A program made the translations under genes and the position numbers. Under the pieces are notes generated by a model. That model ran no database searches and was not told where the DNA came from. It saw only the letters and a program-made list of their open reading frames with translations. Source: an uncultured Clostridia bacterium (GTDB lineage: Bacteria > Bacillota > Clostridia > Christensenellales > UBA1242). Taken from it: a DNA stretch of 36,054 bases. Below, piece after piece: positions 23,333 to 32,448 of this stretch. The stretch lies in NCBI GenBank assembly GCA_947062475.1, contig CAMSQA010000012.1, positions 1 through 36,054 of the forward strand, given 5' to 3'. Within the stretch, counting starts at the first letter, position 1. Each line of letters begins with the position of its first letter.

Positions 23333-23530
23333 CTACAAAATCTCCTTTAAACTTTTGAATACAATTGTGACAACATTGCCATTTCTTAAAAAAACCTTAA
23401 TTTGATTTTTGTTTGAAACAACTATTTTATTTTTAAGAGTAGACAAAAAACAGGTCTTTAAAAATTCACCAACCATTTCACAAATATCATTCTCAATTTC
23501 ATTATCATTTGTTTTTAGTTTTTCTATCAC
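23333..23530 (-). CDS. Small protein paired with Rho-N-like protein
   Basis: A 65-residue protein beginning with GTG after AGAGGT. The first half is helical and acidic, the second half beta-rich (KIVVSNKNQIKVFLRNGNVV). Unrecognised. Tight spacing to the 22927 gene marks a two-gene operon. Confidence 0.6.
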   Translation of the reverse strand: MIEKLKTNDNEIENDICEMVGEFLKTCFLSTLKNKIVVSNKNQIKVFLRNGNVVTIVFKSLKEIL

Positions 23531-23704
23531 TCAAATACCTCTGCTTGAATTTAAATTTTTCATTGGCAATTAAATTAAATTATTTGAATATATAGCCTTA
23601 TCTGTTACACATTAATATTGTAACACTTTTTCCTATAAAATTATAAATAAAAAATGACAATATTTCAATTTTATTGTCTTTTCATGTCGAATGCAAGGTG
23701 AAAT

Positions 23705-24139
23705 ATGAATGAATTTAGAGAAATTTTAAATGAATTAATTTCAGAGACTGGATATTCCTTGAGAGAACTCGCAAAAAAGAGTGATGTTTCTGCTATGCAA
23801 TACAGTCGTTATCTTCGGGGCTCTATTCCAACAATAAAAGTAATAATCAAAATTGCAAAATATTTTGATTGTTCTTTAGATTATTTGTTTGGTTTAAGCA
23901 TCAACAAAACAAACTCTAAATACATAACCTATGAGTATGATATGACAGGATTCGTTGATCGCTACAAAAAGATACTAATTCAAAATAATATTTCTAATTT
24001 TAAATTTGCCAAAAACAATATTTTCAATGAAAGTATTATGAGACATTGGAAAGCAGGTGCAATACCCAGAATGGATATAATTTATATAATCGCAAAAGAG
24101 CTTAATGTATCGATAGATGAATTGATTGGGAGGTTTTAA
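23705..24139 (+). CDS. Tandem XRE regulator
   Basis: A 144-residue protein with two helix-turn-helix units: residues 5-65 (YSLRELAKKSDVSAMQYSRY) and 80-143 (a diverged copy ending MDIIYIIAKELNVSIDELIG). The second copy has lost part of its recognition helix pattern and may serve for dimer contact. It is divergent from the 23530 pair, which it may control. It ends before a strong terminator. Confidence 0.82.
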   Translation: MNEFREILNELISETGYSLRELAKKSDVSAMQYSRYLRGSIPTIKVIIKIAKYFDCSLDYLFGLSINKTNSKYITYEYDMTGFVDRYKKILIQNNISNFKFAKNNIFNESIMRHWKAGAIPRMDIIYIIAKELNVSIDELIGRF

Positions 24140-24157
24140 AAATTTATATAATATTTA

Positions 24158-24192
24158 AAAAAAGTGAAAGATAAAATTTCTTTCACTTTTTT
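24158..24192. terminator. Terminator between XRE gene and fhs
   Basis: AAAAAAGTGAAAG (to 24170), loop, CTTTCACTTTTTT (24180-24192); perfect stem, both directions. Confidence 0.9.
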
Positions 24193-24233
24193 AAACCAAA
24201 TTTAAAACTTTTATTGCCAATTTTAAATATTTT

Positions 24234-25826
24234 TTATTTTAGTCCCTCAATTTTTCCGTCAGAATTTATTTTCATATTTTCACTGTTAGGGACTTTTGAA
24301 AGGCCAGGCATTAAGAAAATTTTACCAGCCTTTGCCACAATAAAGCACGCACCATTCTTAATTTCAACATCATTAATTTTTATTATAAAATTTTTTGGTC
24401 GTCCTATCAATTTGGGATTATCCGACAGAGAATATTGTGTTTTTGCAATTACGACTGGAAAATTTTTTGCTATTTTCTCATATTTTTCAATCTTTTCTTT
24501 AGCAATTGTGCTGTAAATCACATCTATTGCACCATAGACCTTGCTTGCAATATCAAATATTTTAGTCTCTATATCGTCCTCAAGTTTATAGGCAAATTTC
24601 AGCTTGCTGTTGTCTTTCTCGCAAAGTTTGATCACCTCTTGTGCAAGCCTAACACATCCCTCTCCTCCATCAATATAAGGACTGCAAACTGTGCAGCAGA
24701 TATTTTTCTGTAAGCAAAGAAGTAAAAATTTCTCAATATCATCTTGACTATCATTTTCAAATTTATTAAGTGCGACTATGACTTTCTTATTGAAAATCTT
24801 ATTAATATTTTCAACATGTTTTTCTAGATTTTCAAAGCCTTCTTCCAAACTCTCTTTTTGGCTATGCAATTTGATTGCCTTTATTGTCGCAACAATTATT
24901 ACAGCACTTGGGTTTAAACCTGACAGTCTACATTTGACATCAAAAAATTTTTCACCTCCAAGCTCAGCACCAAAACCTGCTTCTGTTATCACATAGTCAG
25001 CCAAAGTCATCGCAGTCTCAGTCGCTATAATAGAATTGCAGCCATGTGCAATATTGGCAAAAGGTCCCCCATGAACTATGCATGGAGTATTACTGAGGGT
25101 TTGAACGAGATTTGGTTTTATGGCATCCTTTAATAGGATAGTCATAGCCTCTTCAGCCTTTAAGTCACTTGCATAAATAGGCTTATCTTCTTTATCAAAG
25201 GCAACAATAAGCCTGCCAAGTCTTGTCTTTAAGTCATTTATATCTCTGGCTAGGCACAAAATCGCCATGATTTCACTTGCAGCAGTTATCGAAAAACTTT
25301 CATTTCTTGGTTGACTGTTTTGTAAACCATCTTGACCAATTGTAATATTTCTCAAAGCTCTATCGTTTATATCTAAACATCTATTGAAAACTATTTTTTC
25401 ACAATCTATACTTAGTGCATTCCCATGAAATATATGATTGTCTATGAGTGCACAAAGTAAATTATTTGCAGATGTTATCGCATGAAAATCTCCAGTAAAA
25501 TGAAGATTTATATCATCACTTGGCACAATGCTTGCCTTACCACCACCAGTTGCACCACCTTTCATTCCAAAAACAGGCCCAAGCGAAGGCTCTCTAAGTG
25601 CTAGACAAACCTTTTTTTCAAGTAAATTAAATCCGTCAGCAAGACCTATTGAAACTGTTGTTTTTCCTTCTCCAGATGTTGTTGGATTGATGGAAGAAAC
25701 AAGGATAAGTTTTCCTTTGGGATTAAGCTTTTTAAGTTTTATTTTTGCTTTATAATTCCCATACAACTCAATATTTTCATCACTTAATCCCAGTTTTTTT
25801 GCAATTTTATCAATTTTTAATATCAT
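24234..25826 (-). CDS. fhs: Formate-tetrahydrofolate ligase
   Basis: This ATP-dependent cytosolic enzyme makes 10-formyl-THF from formate and THF. The nucleotide motif is TTSGEGKTTVSIGLADG, followed by REPSLGPVFGMKGGATGGG and the conserved end IDVIYS...KTQYSLSDNPKLIGRP. The length of 530 residues is slightly under the usual 556. GGAGA lies 5 bases before the ATG. With pflB it allows formate to enter one-carbon metabolism. No riboswitch is visible in the 35-base gap upstream. Confidence 0.97.
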   Translation of the reverse strand: MILKIDKIAKKLGLSDENIELYGNYKAKIKLKKLNPKGKLILVSSINPTTSGEGKTTVSIGLADGFNLLEKKVCLALREPSLGPVFGMKGGATGGGKASIVPSDDINLHFTGDFHAITSANNLLCALIDNHIFHGNALSIDCEKIVFNRCLDINDRALRNITIGQDGLQNSQPRNESFSITAASEIMAILCLARDINDLKTRLGRLIVAFDKEDKPIYASDLKAEEAMTILLKDAIKPNLVQTLSNTPCIVHGGPFANIAHGCNSIIATETAMTLADYVITEAGFGAELGGEKFFDVKCRLSGLNPSAVIIVATIKAIKLHSQKESLEEGFENLEKHVENINKIFNKKVIVALNKFENDSQDDIEKFLLLCLQKNICCTVCSPYIDGGEGCVRLAQEVIKLCEKDNSKLKFAYKLEDDIETKIFDIASKVYGAIDVIYSTIAKEKIEKYEKIAKNFPVVIAKTQYSLSDNPKLIGRPKNFIIKINDVEIKNGACFIVAKAGKIFLMPGLSKVPNSENMKINSDGKIEGLK

Positions 25827-25860
25827 TATTTCTCCATAAGCTTATTTTTTATGTAAATTT

Positions 25861-26730
25861 TTAAGATAATTTTTTGATTTCTTCATGATAAAAGAAATTA
25901 AAAACAGACAGTTTATCCCCATATTCTCCATCAATGTCATCAGAAGCGGATAGATAATTAAACCCCTCATTTTCACAAAATTGTTTCATTTGTCTGTCAA
26001 GCGTGATCCAATAAGACATATCGTTTTTGTTGTAAATTTGATTATATAATTTCAAATGTTGAGGATATTTTTGTGCAATATATTTCATAATCACAGGTTT
26101 ATATTCTCCTCGCAGATTTAGGTTTTCAAGCCATATCATATCGCAAATATTTCTGACTTTGTTTATTATCGCCTTACAATCTGTAATTTCAGGAAATATT
26201 GGAGAAATAAAACAAACTGTTTTGACACCCGCCTGATGAAATTTTTTCATTACTTCAATCTTTCTTTCAACGCTGACCGAGCAATCCATATCCCTTCTGA
26301 AATTTTCGTCAAGAGTGTTTATTGACCATGAGACTTTGGCATTTGGAAAGGTTTTTATCAATTCTAAATCACGCAAGATAAGATCACTTTTGGTTGAAAT
26401 TGACAGATTAATTCCATTTCCTTGCAACTGTTCAAGCAGCAAGCGAGTTTTCTTGTATTTTTCTTCAATGGGCTGATAAGCATCAGTGACCGAACCTAAA
26501 AAAAGAGTTTTCCCTTGAAATTTTTCTTTATTTTTTATTTCATCCCAATTTTTGACGTCAATAAATTTCCCCCAAACCTGTCCGTCATGCCCTGTGAACC
26601 TTTTCATAAAAGAAGCATAACAATATTTGCAGGCATGAGAACAGCCGATGTAAGGATTTGCAGCATAATCACTCGCTGGCAGATTGGATTTTGTCATAAT
26701 ATTTTTGGCTTTGACTTCTTTTATTTCCAT
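25861..26730 (-). CDS. SplB-like radical SAM protein
   Basis: A radical SAM protein of the spore-photoproduct-lyase-like group (COG1533). The cluster motif is IGCSHACKYCYASF, here CX3CX2C, about residues 29-42 of the chosen form, followed by TLFLGSVTDAYQPIE and SISTKSDLILRD. It lacks the C-terminal marks of true SPL, so the substrate is unknown. The start at 26730 (MEIKEVKAKN) follows GGAGAAAAT; an upstream in-frame codon adds six residues without a ribosome site. It sits 34 bases upstream of fhs and may be cotranscribed. Confidence 0.85.
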   Translation of the reverse strand: MEIKEVKAKNIMTKSNLPASDYAANPYIGCSHACKYCYASFMKRFTGHDGQVWGKFIDVKNWDEIKNKEKFQGKTLFLGSVTDAYQPIEEKYKKTRLLLEQLQGNGINLSISTKSDLILRDLELIKTFPNAKVSWSINTLDENFRRDMDCSVSVERKIEVMKKFHQAGVKTVCFISPIFPEITDCKAIINKVRNICDMIWLENLNLRGEYKPVIMKYIAQKYPQHLKLYNQIYNKNDMSYWITLDRQMKQFCENEGFNYLSASDDIDGEYGDKLSVFNFFYHEEIKKLS

Positions 26731-26799
26731 ATTTTCTCCATAAAACATTCAATATACTTTTAAATCATTACTTTCGTTTACAGTCTCTGAAAATTGCAA

Positions 26800-27021
26800 T
26801 TATATATCCTTGTCCCTATCAAGAGGATGACATTCAAAATCACAATCCTTTGACAATATCTTATAAGGCTCTTGTTTTCTGAGCTCTATTCTCTCCTCTC
26901 TTGGCAATTCTATATTTTTAATAGCCCTATCCATATGAAAAATTCCATCAAAGTGGTCTATCTCATGAGAAAGGATTGTGCAAACAAAACCCTCGTAATC
27001 TTGAATTTTTTCCTTATATTT
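26800..27021 (-). pseudogene. Peptide deformylase fragment (C-terminal part only)
   Basis: The minus strand encodes YEGFVCTILSHEIDHFDGIF and then HMDRAIKNIE...LDRDKDI before a TAA. HEIDH is the HExxH zinc motif of peptide deformylase, and the G-I-F-H-M-D-R end fits motif 3. The first two deformylase motifs (GxGxAAxQ and EGCLS) are absent, and the fragment follows directly and in frame after the stop of the XRE/zinc-ribbon gene, so its 5' part has been replaced. It has no start codon and is a remnant. Confidence 0.8.
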
Positions 27022-27630
27022 TTATTCTTTATATGTCTTTTTGTTCCAAGTCCTTCTTCCGCACTTTGGACATTTCATAAATCGCGTTCTGCCATAATGC
27101 ATTGAAAACAAAACTTGCTTGAAGGAAGGAATATATTTATTTTGACAATAAGCACATTGATAAAAACCAACATCCTTTTCAATCTTCAAACAAAAGGTTA
27201 TGCCTATTAAAAACTGCAAAAATCCAAAAGTTATCAGAACTATTCTCCAAGCCAAGGCAATTTCATAAAATGAGGCGACAAATATCATAATCAAAAATGA
27301 GATTGATGAAATCGTCCCCAGCACCCATTCAGTTGACAGCAAAAATTTATGACTTTTTTCCTGTTGCCCTTGCAACCGAATAAGATTTTCCTCTGCCTGA
27401 TTTTTATATTCATCATCGTTCAATCTCTTGCCTGACAAAAGCTCATTTGCCGAAATATCCAGTGCCTCACACAAAGGCAATATGATGGAAGTATCAGGAA
27501 AACCATTTCCGCATTCCCATTTTGAAATTGTCTTTTCGCTTACATGCAAAATTTCTGCAAGTTTGACCTGCGTTAAACCTTTTGCCTTTCTAAGTTTAGC
27601 GATAAATTTCCCAGAAAGTTTTAAGTCCAT
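27022..27630 (-). CDS. Membrane-bound XRE regulator with zinc ribbon
   Basis: A 202-residue protein in three parts: an XRE helix-turn-helix (GLTQVKLAEILHVSEKTISK, residues 19-38), a helical linker, two membrane segments at about 106-122 and 129-148, and a C-terminal zinc ribbon (CAYC at about 159-162 with CPKCGRR at about 187-193). Such proteins bind DNA from the membrane and may sense through the ribbon. CACCCCTCC precedes the ATG on the plus strand, which is a GGAGGGGTG ribosome site. A palindrome at 27678 may be its operator. Confidence 0.85.
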   Translation of the reverse strand: MDLKLSGKFIAKLRKAKGLTQVKLAEILHVSEKTISKWECGNGFPDTSIILPLCEALDISANELLSGKRLNDDEYKNQAEENLIRLQGQQEKSHKFLLSTEWVLGTISSISFLIMIFVASFYEIALAWRIVLITFGFLQFLIGITFCLKIEKDVGFYQCAYCQNKYIPSFKQVLFSMHYGRTRFMKCPKCGRRTWNKKTYKE

Positions 27631-27669
27631 ATCACCCCTCCTGCAAACATTTTATCATAACTGATTTTA

Positions 27670-27692
27670 ATTATAAACCTACGAATAGTAGG
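27670..27692 (-). promoter_or_regulatory. Operator palindrome next to -10 box
   Basis: CCTAC-GAATA-GTAGG (27678-27692), a perfect 5-bp inverted repeat, lies directly upstream of TATAAT (27670-27675 on the minus strand), as expected for an autorepressing XRE protein. Confidence 0.6.
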
Positions 27693-27748
27693 ATTTGTAT
27701 ATATTTTATAGATTTTTTCTGTTTTCAACTAAATAAGGTAGAATTTTA

Positions 27749-28315
27749 CTAGATTATATTCAATGCTCTCAATTTTTCTATGATTTTTTTATACACAGCA
27801 ATAAAATGTCTTTCATTCGATTTTTCAATCAACTGGTCAAAAGTCAACCATTCAACCCCGCTATTTTCATCTGGCTTTATTTTAATTACCGCATTTTCAT
27901 CTGCTTCAAAGAGATATGTTACATTTAGATGTATATGTGCAGGCACATATTTCCCTCTTTTTACATGACCAAGCACTGGCAGACTTTCAATTGAAATTGG
28001 ATAAATTGATAGCGATTTAAAATTGTCAATTGAAGTTTCTTCTTTCAATTCTTTTTGTGCAACATAAAGCATATCATCATCGCCATCAGCATGACCTCCG
28101 CCTATTCCCCAAGTTTGATAAATGTTGTGATAATTTGTCAAAACCTTATCATGAGTTTTGTTCAACACAAAATAAGAACTTGTCAAATGCACCATTTCAT
28201 TTTCACGCGTCAAAATTTGTCCTTTGTTTTCACATTCAATAAAAAATTGTTTGTCCTTTTTTTCTTGCTCGTAGTATGGCTGATAGTTTCTTATCATTTC
28301 AATAGTTTTACTCAA
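27749..28315 (-). CDS. Nudix hydrolase
   Basis: A 188-residue Nudix protein. The box is GGHADGDDDMLYVAQKELKE, followed by ETSI; it keeps the catalytic KELKEE core (Lys for the usual Arg) and has Asp at the upstream Glu position. The preceding QTWGIGGGHADG is typical of the isopentenyl-diphosphate isomerase/NTP-type subfamilies, and the substrate is unknown. The start was set at TTG 28315 because GGAGG lies 8 bases upstream; an ATG 5 codons later is the alternative. Confidence 0.82.
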   Translation of the reverse strand: MSKTIEMIRNYQPYYEQEKKDKQFFIECENKGQILTRENEMVHLTSSYFVLNKTHDKVLTNYHNIYQTWGIGGGHADGDDDMLYVAQKELKEETSIDNFKSLSIYPISIESLPVLGHVKRGKYVPAHIHLNVTYLFEADENAVIKIKPDENSGVEWLTFDQLIEKSNERHFIAVYKKIIEKLRALNII

Positions 28316-28385
28316 AGTTTTCCTCCTTGTTTTATTATAACATATCATAAAGTATTTGCAACAAAGAATAAACTCATCATTTTTA

Positions 28386-29297
28386 TTATTTTAATCTTTT
28401 CTTTTTGTGTTTTGATTTATTAAGCAATCTATTTGTAAGAAAAATAGAAACTGCAAAACAAATTAATGCAAATGCCACGCTTAAGAGTATCATTCCCCAT
28501 AGAGGAATATTTGCACCACACAAGCCAATATTATCTGCTGAAAACCAATATTGCATCGCTGAAGCAGCTTCCTTTTGAATGCCAAATTGATTGAAAGCAT
28601 CTCCAAGCGCAATCTGTTTAAGCCAAATAGTAATGTGAGTAAAAGGCAGGAAAGAGCCTACATAGGTTGCACCTTTGCCTAAATTTACAAAAGGCATATA
28701 AATCCCACAAAGAAAGCCTAAAATTGTGCCAACAAATCCGCTTATCACGCCAATTGCGGTGGAAGAGCGGGCAATCGATGTGACAAGCATCATAATCGCG
28801 CAGCCGATTATGGCAGCAATAAATGTCACGCCTACAATTGCAAAAAATGTACCAGCACTCATCCAAAAAGAAGTTGTCCCTCCAATAATTATCACTGAAA
28901 CTATAAGGACAAGGAAATTGATAATAAATGATAATAAAATTGCTGATAGAAGATAGGAAATCATAAGCTGATAGGTTTTCACCTTTGTAAGCAAAAACGC
29001 CTCTGTTTTATGACTTTCAATATCCTTTGCCATGAGTGAGAACATTCCTGTAGAAAGTGAAACCGAGTTGATGACTATCAATCCCATAATCATTTGAATA
29101 TAAATTAAAGCATTAAGTTGTTTTGAAGAAAGGTTTAAACCAGAAGCCTGATTAAATCCTTGTGCAAACAAATTTGCTATAAAAAGAAAATAAAGCACCA
29201 CCAAAATAAAAGAGGAAAAAAGTGTTGCAAAGACCACCTGTTTGCTTCTTAAAAATAATAAGAGGTTACGCTTAGTAAGTTGAAATATCTTTTTCAT
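28386..29297 (-). CDS. ABC-2 type transporter permease
   Basis: A 303-residue membrane subunit with about six hydrophobic segments: one near residue 25-45, then about 75-95, 125-150, 160-185, 190-215 and 270-293, and a basic KSKHKKKR end. It would pair with the ATPase gene upstream for export of a drug, lipid or peptide. The start was set at 29297 (MKKIFQLTK), preceded by AAAGGAGAAG; it lies within the last codons of the ATPase gene, with a 26-base overlap. Confidence 0.88.
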   Translation of the reverse strand: MKKIFQLTKRNLLLFLRSKQVVFATLFSSFILVVLYFLFIANLFAQGFNQASGLNLSSKQLNALIYIQMIMGLIVINSVSLSTGMFSLMAKDIESHKTEAFLLTKVKTYQLMISYLLSAILLSFIINFLVLIVSVIIIGGTTSFWMSAGTFFAIVGVTFIAAIIGCAIMMLVTSIARSSTAIGVISGFVGTILGFLCGIYMPFVNLGKGATYVGSFLPFTHITIWLKQIALGDAFNQFGIQKEAASAMQYWFSADNIGLCGANIPLWGMILLSVAFALICFAVSIFLTNRLLNKSKHKKKRLK

Positions 29298-30201
29298 TTT
29301 CTTCTCCTTTAACCTCTTTGCCAACCGCATTTAAAAATACATCATCCATACTGCCCTTGACAACCTCAAAATATTTTATTTGCTCTTTAAATTTTTCAAG
29401 CAGATTTATTTCTTCTTTGACATCTTTAGACAAAAATTCAAATTGCTCTGCTATTTGCGTATAGTCAAATCCTTCAATAAGGTTTTTAAACTTTTTTTCA
29501 TCTTTTGGGACTATTTTGATTTTATCGCATGAAAACTGTTCTTTCAGCTCTACAGGAGAACCTTGAGCTATCTTTTTCCCTCTATGAATTATCACAACTT
29601 CATCTGCGTCATTTGTCTCTTCCATATAATGAGTGGTCAAAAATACAGTCATTCCCTTCTCTTTTCTGATTTTGTTTATAATCTTCCAGATATCAATTCT
29701 AGTTTTTGGATCAAGACCTGTTGTAGGTTCATCTAGAAACAATAGCTCTGGTGTATTAAATAAAGCTCTGGCTATTTCAACCCTTCGTTTTTGCCCGCCA
29801 GAAAGTGAACGAAACTTTTTCTTTTCAAATTCTTTAAATTCAAAAAGCTTGGCAAGATTTTCATATCTTTCGTTTATGCTGCCATTATTATCAGCATAAA
29901 GCCTCCCAAAAAGTTTTAAATTTTCTTCAACAGTCAATGTACCATCTAAAATATTGTTTTGAAAAACAACACCTATCTTTTCCTTAAATTCTTTGAAACT
30001 TTTATTTTCCGAATAAACAATATTGCCAGAATCTTTTTCAAGAGTGCCTATAAGCATATTTATGGTAGTGCTTTTTCCAGCACCATTTTGACCCAAAAAG
30101 GCAAACAATTTGCCTCTTTCAACATCAAAAGAAAGATCATCGACAGCCTTCAAACTATTAAAACTTTTAGACAAATTTTCTACTTTTAAAATCTTGTCCA
30201 T
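29272..30201 (-). CDS. ABC transporter ATP-binding protein
   Basis: A 309-residue ATPase. Walker A is GQNGAGKST (about residues 38-46), the signature LSGGQKRRVEIARAL (about 134-148), Walker B ELLFLDEP (about 153-160), and the H-loop FLTTHYMEE. The last 80 residues form the DUF4162-type domain of DrrA-like exporters. AAGGAG is 5 bases before the ATG. It is coupled to the permease gene by overlap. Confidence 0.93.
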   Translation of the reverse strand: MDKILKVENLSKSFNSLKAVDDLSFDVERGKLFAFLGQNGAGKSTTINMLIGTLEKDSGNIVYSENKSFKEFKEKIGVVFQNNILDGTLTVEENLKLFGRLYADNNGSINERYENLAKLFEFKEFEKKKFRSLSGGQKRRVEIARALFNTPELLFLDEPTTGLDPKTRIDIWKIINKIRKEKGMTVFLTTHYMEETNDADEVVIIHRGKKIAQGSPVELKEQFSCDKIKIVPKDEKKFKNLIEGFDYTQIAEQFEFLSKDVKEEINLLEKFKEQIKYFEVVKGSMDDVFLNAVGKEVKGEENEKDISTY

Positions 30202-30261
30202 TCAATCTCCTTATAAATAAAAATTTAATCAAAAATAAATTTAGCATTAAAAATGTTTTTA

Positions 30262-30840
30262 TTAAACATACTCTTCACTTTCACAAATATTTTCTATCCC
30301 AAATTCTGCTTTTGCTATTTCTGTCGCCTTTTCAATTATTCTTTGACCTATGTTTCCCCAGTTTAAAAGTTTAATTGCTTCAACTGGACTTACAAGCACT
30401 CTTTTGTATATTTTCCCATTATCTGGGTCTGGACTTGGCTCTCCAATCTTGTCTATCAAAGCAACTGTTCGAACCTGAGCATAGGCAGCAAAGCCTTTAT
30501 CACCTTCAACCTCCTGAAAACCTAAATAATATATTTTTTCTTCAAGAGTTGTGTTTATCTCCTCCAAATATTCCCTTCTTAAAGTCGCCTCAAGATTTTT
30601 ATCAAAACTTTCTGGAGTCCCTCCCGCAAGCGAATAGTATTTTTCATTTTTATAATTTTCTATCTTCAATAAAATTCTGCCATCTTTAGAAAAAGCCACA
30701 GCATAAATTTGTCTTACTTTCATGTCTTTTGGCACAGGCTTTTCTTGCCATATAAGTTTTATATCATAGTCATCAAATTTAATGACGTTATGTAATTTTA
30801 TTTCATTTGTCTGATCTTTTTCATAATCATAAATCATCAT
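30262..30840 (-). CDS. Nudix-like protein with degenerate box
   Basis: The start is ATG 30840 after AGGTGG; a GTG 9 bases upstream is within that site. The core GGTPESFDKNLEATLRREYL and the following EEI align with the Nudix box (REYLEEI is intact), but the upstream Glu of the box is Lys here and the family Gly after EE-x is replaced. The protein may still bind a nucleotide but its hydrolytic power is uncertain. It is followed on the same strand by the ABC pair after 60 bases. Confidence 0.75.
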   Translation of the reverse strand: MMIYDYEKDQTNEIKLHNVIKFDDYDIKLIWQEKPVPKDMKVRQIYAVAFSKDGRILLKIENYKNEKYYSLAGGTPESFDKNLEATLRREYLEEINTTLEEKIYYLGFQEVEGDKGFAAYAQVRTVALIDKIGEPSPDPDNGKIYKRVLVSPVEAIKLLNWGNIGQRIIEKATEIAKAEFGIENICESEEYV

Positions 30841-30889
30841 TTCTTCCACCTATTAGCTTATTCTTATTATCTTTTATTAGAAATTTTAT

Positions 30890-31011
30890 TTAAGCAAGTG
30901 TTTCCACTTTCAATATTTCAACAATAATAACACCTTTTGGATTCGCTGTTTCATTATTAAAAAGCTTATTGCACAAATCAATAAATTCCCATTGAGAAAA
31001 CTTAATTTGTT
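30890..31011 (-). pseudogene. C-terminal remnant of an unknown gene
   Basis: An open frame without start codon, directly after an in-frame TAG: FSQWEFIDLCNKLFNNETAN, then PKGVIIVEILKVETLA and TAA. The composition is protein-like, with a W/F/C-rich helix and a beta end. No family is recognised. It looks like the tail of a decayed gene. Confidence 0.45.
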
Positions 31012-31072
31012 TCTAAGAAACTATTTAAGTTTATCATTTTTCATCTTTATCCAATGTTTTATTTTATTATAT

Positions 31073-31660
31073 TTAAAATGTTAGATTATCAATATCATTG
31101 TCCCAGTATTTGTCTTTACAATCCAAGAGTCTTTCAATTTCATCTTGAGAATATAAATAAAAGTGATTTAAGTCGCATCCTACATTCAAGCCAAAAGGTT
31201 TCCATAAACCAGTAGCTCTATGTGTATGTCCAAAAAGGTTTATATATCCATCTTTATAATTTCGAGGATAATGATTTAAATAAAATTGATTGTCATTTAT
31301 TTTTAAATATTCCTCTTTTTTTACATCATAAAAACCTGAATCAAGACATATTTGTCTGAAAGTATCAAAATTTTTATCACAACACTCATCAATAATTCTT
31401 TGCTCATTGTTTCCAATTATAAGAATAATTTTTGCATTTGAACGTTGAACAAGTTTTAAAGTCTTTTCCCATTCGGCTTTGTTGTTCTTGTTATAATTTA
31501 CAAAATCGCCTAAATGATAAATTATATCATTCGGCTTTACTTGTGAATTCCAAATTTGAAAGATTGAAGTTTCGAAATCCTTAATACTTTTAAATGGTCT
31601 ATTTTCTCTTTTTAAAATTTCCTCACAACCAAAGTGCGTATCACTTGTAAATAAATACAT
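31073..31660 (-). CDS. Calcineurin-like metallophosphoesterase
   Basis: A 195-residue cytosolic phosphoesterase. The metal-binding motifs are all present in order: SDTHFGCEEIL (DxH), YHLGDFVN (GD), IIGNNEQR (GNxE in place of GNHD), LNHYPRNY and GHTHRATG. The substrate is unknown; proteins of this type and size include phage and bacterial phosphatases acting on nucleotides or RNA ends. AAGGAG lies just before the ATG on the minus strand. It may have been gained with neighbouring accessory genes. Confidence 0.88.
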   Translation of the reverse strand: MYLFTSDTHFGCEEILKRENRPFKSIKDFETSIFQIWNSQVKPNDIIYHLGDFVNYNKNNKAEWEKTLKLVQRSNAKIILIIGNNEQRIIDECCDKNFDTFRQICLDSGFYDVKKEEYLKINDNQFYLNHYPRNYKDGYINLFGHTHRATGLWKPFGLNVGCDLNHFYLYSQDEIERLLDCKDKYWDNDIDNLTF

Positions 31661-31816
31661 ATCAACTCCTTTTTTTATGAATTTTGTGATGATCTAAACT
31701 AGGCAAATAAACAAAAACTACTTTCTAAAAATCACATTTCAGATTTGAATATCTTTTTAAAAGTTTCATAATTTTTTTACCATAAGCATTATAACATACT
31801 TTTTTTAAATTTATAT

Positions 31817-32134
31817 TTATTTTTTAAGATAATCTTTGCTATTAATGACTTTAAAACAATCATAAACTTGTTGTTTATATTTTTCATCTATGTTATAAAA
31901 TGAAAAAGCCTCATCATAGGTTTTTCTCTCATGTCGATTTCCGAAGATAAAATTTTGTATCTTGTCATCAAAGTTCTCAAAGTTTCATTTCCAATCTGTT
32001 GATTAAGGGAATTATTTATCAAACTTGTGATATCTGTTTTATTTTGCAAAACCATCTGAAAATGCACCATTGAAGCAATCATAATGATTAACATACTGTT
32101 CAGTCCACAAATCAATTGTTCTTATTATATCCAT
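31817..32134 (-). pseudogene. Frameshifted small gene, about 105 codons
   Basis: Three frames join into one protein: MDIIRTIDLWTEQYVNHYDC...SDGFAK from an ATG at 32134 with GGAGAG before it; then QNKTDITSLINNSLNQQIGN; then NFDDKIQNFIFGNRHERKTY and DEAFSFYN...KDYLKK to TAA at 31817. Two frameshifts break it. The family is not recognised. The apparent 75-residue frame at 31888-32115 is only the middle part with a shadow end. Confidence 0.7.
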
Positions 32135-32446
32135 AATTCTCTCCATGTTTATATTATAACATACTTTCAGCTTGGTTGTAATTGAATTAATCACTTTTTG
32201 CTAAAAAAACTTTTCTTCTATATTTTGGGGCACTATATGATACTTCTAATTCCAAGTAGTGTGGGCTAAACTATTTTTGGTTTTTTTTAACATATTTACT
32301 TCTTTGTATTTTATATTTTGTGTAGGCTACAATCTATATTGTAACACAAAGGAGTTAATTGTTTATCGATAAACCTAAAATTAACCACTGGACTATCTGG
32401 TGGTTTTATGTTACAAGAAAAAAATCACGAAACTTTGCTCGTGATT
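32135..32446. other. Intergenic stretch without gene, palindrome and hairpins
   Basis: No reading frame of note. It holds a perfect 14-bp palindrome GTTTATCGATAAAC (32361-32374) behind an AAAGGAG, a small hairpin AACCAC...GTGGTT (32384-32406), and a terminator at its right end. Likely old gene debris. Confidence 0.5.
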
Positions 32447-32448
32447 TT
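32421..32448 (-). terminator. Terminator after small membrane ORF
   Basis: AAAATCACGA, loop AACTTTGC, TCGTGATTTT; perfect stem, with T run on the minus strand. It overlaps the TAA of the 32447 ORF. Confidence 0.8.
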
